A stretch of 64,000 nt of DNA, from contig JAUKUA010000002.1 of assembly GCA_030549175.1 (NCBI GenBank), positions 6,610,963 through 6,674,962 of the forward strand. Direction: 5' to 3'. The DNA is from Lasiosphaeris hirsuta. Its lineage: Eukaryota; Ascomycota; Sordariomycetes; Sordariales; Lasiosphaeriaceae. Shown here piece after piece: positions 45,960-56,637 of this stretch (position 1 is its first letter; every line of letters starts with the position of its first letter). The notes beneath the pieces are model-generated. The model saw only the letters and a list, made by a program, of their open reading frames with translations, was not told where the DNA came from and ran no database searches. The position numbers and the translations under genes were made by a program.

Positions 45960-47188
45960 ATTTTAGCCTACGTTAACTAAGCTAGTATTGAGGTTACTCT
46001 AGGTAAGCCAGAGGAGGGGGAGGGTTCACAGAATAGAATATCCTATTGTTCCTTAGTACCACGTATGCCCCGGGGAGTAACGTTTATACCGATCCGTTAT
46101 TAATACCTACGTAAGGTGAGACGCTAAGCGTAATACCTGATATGTTAGGGATCTGGGCCCCTCCCGCTATCTTAGGAAGTATTTCCTAGAGCCCTAGGAG
46201 AGTCTGTTTTCCCTAACGTACCTTAACGTTCCTCGTAGGATATCTCGCTAAAAACCTTGGTATAGGGCCTTAGTAAGGATTCTAAAAGCCTCCTACTTCG
46301 TAACATACTCTACGTTATATTCGGCTTTTAACCCCAGCATAAAGCTGGAGAGGACCGCATGTAGTAGGCGTTACTTAGGCGCCATGGTAAGAGCGAGCGG
46401 AGGCTGCGAGTGGGTTGTCGGGGTACAAAGAGATGCTCGTAGGCGAAAAGATGATGTCTTTCCACGGCTGCCGGCGTGCATCTGCCTTCCCCGTAGGCTT
46501 GCTGTCTGCAGTCGAAGGAGTCATATCTTATTCTGTCGATTTCTGAGCTTTTTGTTGCGCTTTTCTTTGTCACTGGGGCTGCGGCGGATTCCCGGGTCCT
46601 GTAGGAAGAAGTGGAGGGCGTCCAGAAGGGGCACAGACAGGAGAGGGGTAGGAGAATGAAGATGAATAGGCGGGACAGCGGTTTGAGCATCAAAATCTCC
46701 TCCCGTGTAACCACTGCGATGCTCTGAGGTGCACGAGAAAAGTAAAATGACGTGGTGCACGTAATCAACCAAACTCGAGCGGGGCTACGCAGAGAATGAC
46801 GGAGATGGGACAGTGGAGGCCAATGAGATGTGTCATGACCCCCCATGAGTAACTAGAGAGGGTGTACTAGCCTCAGCTTGAATGGTGGTGGCTGCTGCCT
46901 CTGGCAGTTGTGGTTCCGCACCAGTCAAGAGCGTGCTATCTGGCACGTGCGAAAGAAGAGAGGACAGACTTTCTGGGGGGCAAATGTGCCGTTGTTGCCA
47001 AGAGAAGGTGAACAACATTGATAAAGATCGTTGTAAGGGAGTATTGTGCGATTATTTGCACCAAAAGGAGGTAGCAGGGTAACTAAGCCGAAGTGATATG
47101 ATATTTGGGACTAGCTAACACAGTTCATGTATCTTTTATCGACACCCTGAGTGTTTTTATCTTGCCTAAGAACCCAAATAGGCATCCC
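45960..47188. other. TpA-rich decayed DNA, one weak small ORF
   Basis: About 46080-46390 is very rich in TA and TAGG words. On the minus strand it reads a coherent but stop-riddled segment ('REGPRSLTYQVLRLASHLT'), so it is probably a RIP-mutated copy of an unknown gene or element. A minus-strand frame from an ATG at 46690 starts with a signal-peptide-like run (MLKPLSRLFIFILLPLSCLC), but its 3' end runs into the decayed DNA, so it is not called as a gene. Confidence 0.4.
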
Positions 47189-48855
47189 TTATGTCCCAGT
47201 TCTCGAATTGTCATGGGTAACCTGGAGAATCTGCAATACTTTGAGAGAAATGGGAAGGTGGTGTCTTGTTTGCTTAAATTCACGCCTTTTTGCGAAAGAT
47301 CCCTGGCCCCCCCCCATCTCTTGCCAGACGAACTGATGCATTTCGCCCACCTCGTTCCGTTCAAACACAAACTTGTATGCCCTAATAGGCTGCGTATATC
47401 TGGATCGCCTTGCCTCTTCATCGTCTGTCACCAGCCAAGTGAATGTGTCGTAGTGATAGTGCTCCAGCGGGTAAGCCTGATCCTCACGACCCTGAACCTT
47501 GAGTGTCAGGCCACCCTCAAGCAGGATAATATCAACAAAACACGCATCCGTACCCCAGTAGTATCGGCCAGTATATGCTTCAAGCTTGATCGGTTGGATA
47601 TTTTTGATACGGGCGGCATCCAGTTGGGCAGTTCGGGCCTGGTGCCGGCCGCCAGCGGTCTTCATGGCGGTCTCTGCCAACTAGACAAAGTCGATGCCCA
47701 CCGGACTGGTGAGGATGGTGTGGAGGATGGCCTTGACAATGAGATCACCGCTGTCGCAAGTAGATTTCGTGTTGGTGAGGTCAAAAATTCCACTCTGGGA
47801 TTCTGGAAGGAGAAAGACGGCAGAGCTGAAGCCTGCTAGCGTTCCATTACGTGAGAAGATAACTTGCGGTTTGGCGCCTTCCCCAATAATAGGCATCTTT
47901 GGAAGGAGACCATTATTCTCGGAGAGAATGCCGGGAAAACCTGGGACACAGCCCTTGAACCAGCCAAGCCCATACTCATCAAGGGTAGAAAGTCGAAGCG
48001 GAATGGAAGCATGACCAGCAAATATCTTGGCCAATTGTTTGAAAGGTGACTATTCCAGCGGTTTGCCGCCCCTTATTTGATGGGACAAGGCCTTCAGGAG
48101 AGCAGAGTAGTAGACCAGCAGTTCCTTGGTGGTACTACAAACGCCACCAGCGGCCGCCATCACTGTGGTCTGGTAGACGACTTGGGAGCGGACGGGAATC
48201 AAGGAGGCGTCGTTCAAACCAATAAAACCCTCGGCCGTGTTGTCTGTCGTCTTCCCTCCAATCGGGCCTCGTCGTTGTCCTTGTCATGCCAAGGGGGTCA
48301 AACAAGGTCTTTCGCAGCTGCTGCTCGAACGGTGCGCCGGTCCGGCGCGCAATGGCCTCTGCCGCGAGGGCGTATCCCCAGTTTGAATATTGCCAACCAG
48401 ACTGGAGGCCGAAACTGGGCGTCATGACGTTGGCCATAGGCAGGAGTGCCGATTTTAGAATTAGGGGGAGGGCGTTGCCTTGGTACCATAAAATATTTTA
48501 AGTCGGAAGACCGGACCGGTGCGACAGGACATCAGCGATCGTACAGGCATCAGCCGTGACAGGTTCGGGACTGGTAAACTCGGGGATCAGATGGCGAAGC
48601 TTTTCATCCCACGTCATGATGTTGCGCTCGACGAGGTCTCCAACGGCAGACGCCACCATGCCCTTGGTCATGGACCCAATTCCGTACAGCGTGTCAGAGT
48701 TGGGCTTGAGGCTAAGCGCATGATCTCTGAACCCAAAGTGAGCTTCATGGATGACTTCGCCTTGGTGGATGACACCAAGGGATGTGGCAGCGGTGCCTGA
48801 GATGGCCATGATCTTGGTGATGATGGGGTGCAGCCCCAGCAGAGACTCGGGTCAT
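47189..48855 (-). pseudogene. Beta-lactamase-fold serine hydrolase, inactivated
   Basis: Family motifs are in order: 'SLGVIHQGEVIHEAHFG', the active-site S-x-x-K as 'GIGSMTKGMVASAVG', 'DVLSHRSGLPT', Y-x-N as 'GWQYSNWGYALAAEAI', 'TAEGFIGLND', and a C-terminal beta-rich domain 'EAYTGRYYWGTDACF'. Three in-frame stops (TAA at 48500-48498, TAG at 48052-48050, TAG at 47683-47681) and a frameshift at about 48265-48285 break it. The frame continues cleanly after each stop, so decay is recent. Fungal members of this class C-like family are esterases or lactonases, often in metabolite clusters; this copy should be inactive. Confidence 0.75.
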
Positions 48856-48859
48856 CATC

Positions 48860-49771
48860 TTGACCCAGTGCGAGGACAGCGCTGGGATGCGATTGGTCGT
48901 CTGATGTGTCAAAGGCCGCGTGTACGCATTAACGGCGAGAGCACAGGGGAAAAGGGATCACACAAAGAGCGCCAGATGCGATGCTTCGCACGTTAATCTC
49001 CAAGTTGGGTTTTGCTGGAAGAGTCGGTCGGTTTGGCCGGAGGGGATGGGACAGGTTGTCCCCGACGCACACCACACGTGTTTACCGCTTCCGAGTGGCC
49101 AACACAGAATTGCGCAATGCCACAAACCAAGAGATGCTGTTGGATTGGTAAATGTGCTGTATTGCTACTATCTGCTTATTGAGAGGAGGTGCGGATCCAG
49201 GAAGTGGGCTTGCACCTGCGAGGAAAAAATGGTGGTGTGCTGGAGCACAGGCCTGTTTGCCTGTGCTGGCGCGGCACCCTGTGTACCTGCCTGTGCGCCT
49301 GGGAGTGCCCCACTCCCAACAGATGCAGCTAACAGGTGAGTCCCGAAATCTTTCGACGTGAAGAGGGCCAGATGATCAGATTGGTTACCTGTAAATTACC
49401 CCTTTCAAGCGCAAGTGAAGCTGGAATTCCAAGTTCCCTCAAGGTACTACGTAGGGGGAATTTCAGGCATCCGTGAGGCAAACACCAACCCCCACCCCAC
49501 CCCTCCCCAAACCCCAAACCCCAAACCCTAAACCCCCTCGCGCAGGCCAGTGGAATGGGCCAGTAGTCAGTGGCCTCCTAGCTCCTGCGTACTGCTAGGT
49601 AAACATGCTCAAAACCTCGCCTCTTGATTCCTAGCAACCTAGGCAGGCACTAGGTAGTCTCCGGCAAGCAGGTATGCCAAATGCCATCCGCAGGGTTTAA
49701 GTCTCGCATCCTGCGCAGGTTCGCACCAGGCGCTGCATCCGGATCCACACCCTTATTTAATAAACGACTGG
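48860..49771. other. Intergenic
   Basis: The upstream side of the hydrolase pseudogene. It holds a pyrimidine-rich, telomere-like tract (49507-49536) but no gene. Frames at 48920-49361 are shadows of each other. Confidence 0.45.
49507..49536. repeat. Degenerate interstitial telomere-like tract
   Basis: Successive CCCCAAA units and one CCCTAAA resemble a mutated C-strand telomere repeat (CCCTAA), pointing the opposite way to the terminal G-strand array. Confidence 0.4.
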
Positions 49772-52700
49772 ATGAATGCTCCACCCCGAGCCATAGATCA
49801 ACTCGACGCTACTTCAAAAAAGCGGTGGGACAAGACCGTGGAGATCAATCTGGCAAAGCTAGGGAAGCGGAAGGACACAGTGAAGCGCGACTTGGATCAC
49901 GCTACCTTCGACCTGTATCTGAAGGAATTGCTCAAGTCAAAACAGAGCCATGGTATGTCATCGATCGTCGTCATCGCCGAGCCGGTACTGCATCTGCTTG
50001 ACAGCTTCGCCAAGGCTATTGGCTCCATGGCCCAGACCGACCAGACGGCGCTGCCGATTTGGGGCGTCACACAGGCCGTGTTCAAGGTTCCGAGCAATGT
50101 GCTGGAGAGCCTCAAGGCGATCTCTGACATGATCGAAGACCTTGTGAACTCCCTTCCGAGATTCGGCGAGTACGAGAGGTTGTTCCCCGAAGCTCACGAG
50201 CTGAACGAGCCACTGCGAGAGCTTTACGACGACTACGTCGGATTTTGTGTGAATGCCGCCGTGTTCCTGAGGAGCAAAAGACTTGGTAGACCTTCCCCCA
50301 CTCGATGGCCCCAGAGTTTGCTCACCCGCCACCTCAAAACACCAATGCTAATGCCCTTCTCTTCAAATCAACCCTGCAGCCTTTCTCGGGAAGGTTATCT
50401 GGCCTTCCTTAAGGAATTCAACGAAATCAAGGCCAAGATCAAAAGCCACACGGAAAAATTCCAGATGTGTGTTGATATCGCACACACTCGGCTGGCGAGG
50501 AAAGCAAACGACACGGTGGTAAGCACCCACCATCATGTGCTAGCTTTGGTCAAGCGTACTGCAGAGCCCCAGACCATGATCCTGGGGATGCAATTTGCTA
50601 GGAATCCGAGATTCCAGGGGAGGGACCAGGTGCTACTCCAGTTTCATCAAAATGTCCAACCGTGGAGCGCCAAGGATGGTCCTGGCACTCTGCAGAAATC
50701 GTGTGTGTTACACGGCATTGGAGGAGTCGGCAAGACGCAGGTCGCTTCGGAATACGTCTACCGGTTCAAAGACTCATACAAACACATCTGTTGGGCACGG
50801 GCCAAAACTGGGCCCGAAATGGCCAAGGGATTCCATGATTTCGCGCAGGAGCTAATCATGCCACACCAATTATCCGTCAATCAGTCGGGAGGGTCCGACG
50901 TGATGAAAGCTTGGTTTATGAATAGTATGTTTGCAACCCTGGCCGTTCCCCCCTTCAGTAACAGCAGCTTTGGCGGTGTAAAAATAGAACTTGACGGCGA
51001 CTGATATTTACAAGATATATCTTAGCTTGTCATCTTTGATAACGCCGAAGAGGGCCCGCTCTTAATATACTGGCCTACTTACTCCCATGGCTCCATTATT
51101 ATTACGACCCAGAAGCGGACCCTTTGCCACGGGGTAGCGTCCTTCCTCGAGCTAGAGCCATTTGAGGACGATGATGGGTCAGCCTTAATCATGAGATATC
51201 TGAGCTACGGTCAACCGGCCACGACATCCCCCGACCAGGAAGTAACTGAGCTCGCTAAGGCCGTCTCGTCTCCATCGAGCTTAGCGGCCTCCCACTGTTA
51301 CTCTTACACGTATCTGGTTTTGCAGATGTATCCAGATGTACCCTTGGGGATCTGCTCCAGAGCCTCCGTCAACCGTCTTCCTACAAACGGATCTGGGCAT
51401 GGAATTCATCAACATCCACAAATTTCCAATATGGAGAGCTTATGTAGAAAGTGTGGAAACTGGCCTTGTAGCAGCTATCGACAGATGTACTTACGATCCT
51501 TAGTATCTTGGCTATGCTAAGTCTAGGAGGAATTCCCTAGGACATGCTCTTTGGCGAGTAGGCCGATCATAGTCTTCAGTTTCTTCAGTCGAGTCTGAAG
51601 GACGACTGAGTATTAAGATTTCCGAGGCCCTTGGATAAACTAGTCTACGTAACGCGTACGCTGACGCTTTAACATGTAGATTCTACTTGACGAGACAGAA
51701 CCTCGCCGATAGACACCTTCTAGGGATAACCAACATTGATGGGTATGCGACATTCACGGTCTATCAGAGCCTCTAGAAATACCTCGTGGACTTGCTAGAG
51801 GAGACAAAGGAGCCCGGAAAGCTACAGAGAACAATTAAGAGCGCCATCGAGATTGTTCGCAGGTCGTTCCCGGCACAGTCCGCAACACAGGGGCCGCCCA
51901 ATCAGAATTGGGCCATCTGGAAGGAGTACTTGCCCCATGTCCTCAGCCTCCAGACCCTATATGCCAAGCGGCAGGACACCCTCCAGCCAACCCCAACGCT
52001 GGCCACGCTCCTCATGGACGCTGGCATGTATCTTTGGGAAACAGGTCTGACGAGAGACGGAATCGAGACGCTCGAGATCGATTCGTTGGTCTATAAACGA
52101 ATGGAAGACGACAACGAGATCATCCCCGTGTATGCGAACATATGCAGCGTGAGGGCCGTCCTTCACGGCGAGATCGGCTACAGCGGAAGGTCCCTAGCTC
52201 GCGTTGCGGCCCAGGAGGCGCTCGCGCTGCGGCAGCGACGCGTTTGTGACCAAGAGGCTGTAGGCGTGCGCTCGGTCGTCGACTATCTGCTCTTATCCAA
52301 CGGCTGGAATGACCTGGGGGTCATGCTCATGCAGAATGAGGAGTTTGGCCAGGCCCGCCCGGCCATCAAGAAGGCATTGGCAACCAAGGAGGAATGGATC
52401 GACGAAGATAACCAGCCACAAAAGTTTGGCGAGAGCTACAAGAATTTGGCATATATTCGTCTCTACCAGGGACTCGTCGACGAAGCTCGGGATTTCGGGC
52501 GCAGGGCTCATATCTTGACCAAGAAAGCCAACGGTGAGCGGAGCCAAGCCGCACTCAAGGGAAAATTCGTGTATGGATGTGTTCTACTCGGGACAGGGGA
52601 CATGGCCGAGGCAAAAAGAATACACAAGGAGGTTTTGGCCTCGCGGAAAGACCTGTACGGTCCGGACCATCACCTGGTCAGGGACAGCGTCTATACTCTT

Positions 52701-53165
52701 GGGGAGATCTATCGCCTGTTTGGGAAGTACGACAAGGCAGAGTAAGTCCAGACGCATTTTTCACTAGTCATTTCTGGTCTAACGGAGAGTAACCAGGCAG
52801 TTTTTCAGAGAGGCGCTTAGGGAACCAGAATCCGCACAGAGCCCGTAAGCATCTCCTTCAAACACCCCAGTTACCCACCATGTTCAATCATACGGGGCTG
52901 ACTGGAAACTAGGAATCGAGCTAAAATCTATGTTCATAGAAGGTAGTTTGTTGCTAGGGCGCGCTTTCACCTCGCCCTCCTACTCAGGACGCCTCGAGAT
53001 GAAAAACCAGTGGACAAGACTCGGCTGGAGGAAGCCCAGATGCTCGAGGAGGAGGCCGCAGAAACTAAGGACTCTTTCGGCCAGCAGCTGACGGACTAGG
53101 TACCAATGCTAGATGACATCAAGATCTACGACTTTCTGGTGTCCCTCTGGTCCGGCCGGCTAAGC
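49772..53165 (+). pseudogene. NB-ARC/TPR NLR-like protein gene with mutated core
   Basis: A fungal STAND protein. The N-terminal helical domain starts 'MNAPPRAIDQLDATSKKRWD' and includes 'LPIWGVTQAVFKVPSNVLES'. The NB-ARC P-loop is 'LHGIGGVGKTQVASEYVYRF', with Walker B-like 'LVIFDNAEEG'. TPRs fill 51786-52745 ('GWNDLGVMLMQNEEFGQA', 'YKNLAYIRLYQGLVDEA', 'YTLGEIYRLFGKYDKAE') and extend over GTAAGT-type introns to about 53165. Between 51004 and 51785 stops (mostly TAG) sit where Trp, Gln or Glu are expected, for example before 'LVIFDNAE'. A 1-nt deletion near 50408 is also suspected, since a canonical intron (from 50286) would give 'AFLGKVIWPS' and then lose frame. Such proteins sense ligands and trigger cell death; this copy appears dead. 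Confidence 0.7.
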
Positions 53166-54394
53166 TTAAGCGGGGTGGGCGAGCTTTGTAACCGGCTGGT
53201 GGTGATGTCCTCGCTAGACGGTGCGCCATCTTCAACTGTGGCCGAATAAAGCTGAGGCAGCTCAATATCGCGATGGAGACCTGGCGCTACTCAAGGTTGG
53301 CAAATGGTACGAGTATGTAAGATCCTTTATAGGGATTACACTGGCTTGTTAGCCGTGGGGGTTCAGATGGCTATGTTAGACTTGGGATTGCCGGACAGCG
53401 CCTAGTGTGGGAACTGCCAGAGTTTGGGAGGCGCGGGACCACTAGTATTCTTGTTCTGAGTCTCATTCTGATCGGTAAGCAGTTGTCGTAGCCCTCAAGT
53501 CTCTTGCTTGAAACTCTTAACATCGAACTGATCCCTATCCACGCCGCGTCATACTCCATCGCCTTCCTCACCGACCCGAGATTCGTCACCAACGTAGCCC
53601 GAATCCACTGCATCGAATCAGATCCAAGTTGCTCGTCGCTGGTCATCCCGGGGGAGGAAGGAGCTGGTCCGGCTCGACGGTTGGCTTAAGATTGCCGAGT
53701 CCTCAGCACAATTACGGTGGTAGGGCCGGCGGCAGGGCTGGCAGGGGTGCCAGAGGAGGCTAGTTATCGTGTTGATGGACCTTTTATTACGTTTTTGTAC
53801 TATTTGAGCGATTTAACTTGCTGTAATAGTGTTGAATTGAGTGTATCAGGCCTTGCCAGGTGTGTGGCCCAAAGGCGGTGTGTAGGAATCGGAGGTATAC
53901 AGTTCACAATGATATTCATGACAGTGCATGTTACGCGCTCCTAAACTAATGCATGAACAGATTAGTATTCAAGATAATAAGAAGTTACAGTTCTATTAGA
54001 GAAGAAACGACGGAATATTGGTATTAAATGCCCAAACTACCTAGTAAGTATATTTATTCTTTATTCGCTGAATCGAGCGTTGTGACTGATGTTCGTTAGA
54101 TACCCTGTCGGGATAGATGGGTTTCTTACCCACGGCCAGCCAAAATCATGCCAAGGAAGTCCACGACCAGTCATTCACTAGAGTGGCTGATTCCATCAGT
54201 CAGATTTGAGTCAGGTGACGGAGGCATTTTCTGCTACGGGCGGGGCAGGAAATGTGCCCATCCCCGCTTAGCTATGGGCGTCACGGGGTCAACTTGATAG
54301 GTACAAAACGGCATCCCTGAATCCTGACACAATGGCTAGCAAGGTGGGCAATTTGTTGACCCCGGTTAATCTGCTCCAGCTCTGACGGAAACGC
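53166..54394. other. Gene-free interval
   Basis: The 3' remains of the NLR-like gene, then AT-richer DNA (53780-54080). Short frames at 53371-53944 have no motif. Confidence 0.45.
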
Positions 54395-55330
54395 TAGGAC
54401 CGGTACAAATACACTCGGTTACCCGAGTCGGGATACATCCGCTTGCTTCGCCTACTGCCAGGGAGCAAGGCCAACGCAAATGTCCAGTGTGCGCTTTTTA
54501 ACTACAATCTTCTAAATAATGGACACCATGGAGCGGATCTATATGAAGCTTTGTCGTACGCCTGGGGCGACACCAACAAGCGGCAGTCCATCTTCATCGA
54601 TCAGTGCGAGATTCAAGTTACCTACAATCTGCACGCAGCTTTGTTGCGACTTCGGCACCCATTTTTCGAGCGAGTGATTTGGGCCGATGCTCTCTGCATC
54701 AACCAGGACGACGCGGATGAAAAGGAAAATTAGGTCGGATCAATGGCCTCTATTTACGCCAAGGCTGGATGTGTTGTTGTCTGGCTCGGCGAGGCGGCGG
54801 ACGAGAGCGACCAAGCTGTGACGGCTTGCATACATGCCACACAACGTCACGTACACTCCTCCTACCTCAAAGATAGTCATTCACTGTCAGTAGGGATGGC
54901 TAGACCATTCACTGGAAGATCAAGTGGCCCGAGCTACCTAGGACTCTTGCATGAAAGTCTAGAATCCGGCAACTACTCGTTCTTCTTCTTCCTCTCTTTC
55001 CTTAGCTTGTTTTTACACAATCAAGGATAGGTAATTGCAGCCTCGTCTCTCTACATCCTGACCTGCCGTGACACAAGCCGTCGAAGACGTCCGCTTGGCC
55101 GGTGGAAAAAATCTCGCTTCGTCAAATGAGGACGAAGCAAGACAGCAAGCGATATTCTCACTGCTCCAAAGATCTTGGTTCCAGCGTATTTGGGTATGTA
55201 AACAAAGGGAAGTGGGCAGAACAAGTCTGTGTTGCTGAGATCATGAATTTCAGGTCCTTCAAGGGATTGCTGCCGCTCGACGGGTCCTGGTCATGTGTGG
55301 GCTTCAGAGGTTGACGGGTTCGCCTTCTGC
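54395..55330 (+). pseudogene. HET-domain gene, broken
   Basis: 'YEALSYAWGDTNKRQSIFID' and 'VIWADALCINQDDADEKEN' are followed by a TAG where Gln is expected, then 'VGSMASIYAKAGCVVVWLGE'. After a gap, 'SLLQRSWFQRIW' is spliced (a plausible 64-nt intron, 55194-55253) to 'VLQGIAAARRVLVMCG'. This is the usual HET order (ALSYVWG, ALCINQ, WFxRxWVxQE). The replacement of CAG by TAG suggests RIP. Downstream 'DGFAFCSGLSALELYYEKQP' still matches related HET proteins. Confidence 0.68.
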
Positions 55331-55339
55331 TCAGGACTA

Positions 55340-55491
55340 AGCGCATTAGAGCTGTACTATGAGAAGCAACCCGAATTGAAGCCTCTGATCTGCATCGACC
55401 AAGCTAAGCCCGACGAGCGGAACCACCAAGTATGGCTCGTGACCAAGAGCTTCGGGCTCGCCAAGCACGTCTTCTTCTACATCAAGTTGTG
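55340..55491 (+). pseudogene. Second HET fragment fused behind the first
   Basis: The frame reads 'LICIDQAKPDERNHQVWLVT' and 'GLAKHVFFYI', which is again the CINQ-region motif of HET domains and should occur upstream of the parts seen just before it. Its nearest relative in this window is the 'ICINQSDPNERNHQVR' motif at 8.8 kb. It probably came from a different HET gene by rearrangement. Confidence 0.5.
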
Positions 55492-55499
55492 ATCGGCGG

Positions 55500-56637
55500 C
55501 GGACCTAAACATAGAGGAGGCTAGAGGGCAAGGTTGCTGAGCAGACCCAGAAGCTTCTGCAGAGGTAGGCAAGACACGGCTGGCCACGGGAGTGAGGGAG
55601 TAGTTCAGCCGCTGCTTGTTAGGTTAATGCTGCTACTACTAGGCGAAGAAGGCTGCAAGCTGGTGCGGATTTTGGTTGTTGATATCCAATTGTTAGAGCT
55701 TGGACTTGTTGAGACAGACTGACAGCTGCTATTTTCTAGTGACCACTAGGGTAATGTAGGATTCTTTCCTCTGTGCAAGGTGCGTTGGCCTAGCGTTGGG
55801 ACGGAGATGGTTTAGACGCTGAGCATGGAGCTGCGGGGCTCTCACTAGCGCTCTTGCAGTTGCGCCATAGGCCATCCTTTCTTCAGTCCTTTTATTGGAA
55901 GTTTAGATTCTTCCCCTCTTTGTCCGTCCCGCTCTTGAAGAAAAAGACTTTGCCCAACCATTCTGTCTTGATCACCACTCAAAATCCGCCCGCCACGTCG
56001 CACAGGCAACAGCCCTCGGCTCAGCCGTCAAGACTGGGTGGAAGCTAAGGGCACGCGACAGTACGCTGCGTGGTCTATTTCACGACCACAAGAGCAGAAG
56101 CCGCGAGCCTCACCCGCAGACTCGAGGGTCTTGATCGACGCAGATGCATAAACTCTGCAGGCTTCGGTAGTGGGAGCTGGTCGCAAGCTGAGATTCAGAA
56201 TCCGGCGCTACGAGATGTATTGGCTGCCAGGTTCGGCAACGGGCATCAAAGTTAGGTGACAACACGAACTATTCGGCGGCGGAAACCCCGACATTTCAAC
56301 CATAGGCTGTGAAGCACCGATGCGCACACAGATGAATGCAAACTGCAGGGCCGACATATTCACTCCCGGCCATATACATGCGACATTGTGGGGTTGTGGG
56401 GCTCTTCTCATCGGTTTGGCTCTCCATCCGAGCCTAATGTCTTGATGCCTTCATTGGCCAGCAATCAAACGCAATCCATCAGCTAATTCTTTTTGTCCAG
56501 GTATGGAAACGGTGACTTGCCGCTTCGCTATCAAGGGAGCCCTCCCACCTCTTGGTTTCCTCGCGTAGTTACTGGACGCTGGTAAGCCTTGGCAGCGAAA
56601 GCATCCGATTCTTGGCTTGCACATACAGTTGTCTCTT
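55500..56637. other. Intergenic
   Basis: No supported gene. The end is the promoter of the TM-HET gene. Short frames at 55534-55722, 55854-56048 and 56070-56255 have no motif. Confidence 0.45.

Noticed and set aside
46328..46690. Possible small secreted protein on the minus strand
   Set aside because: The signal-like start is attractive, but the 3' end runs into mutated repeat DNA and no homologous motif is seen.
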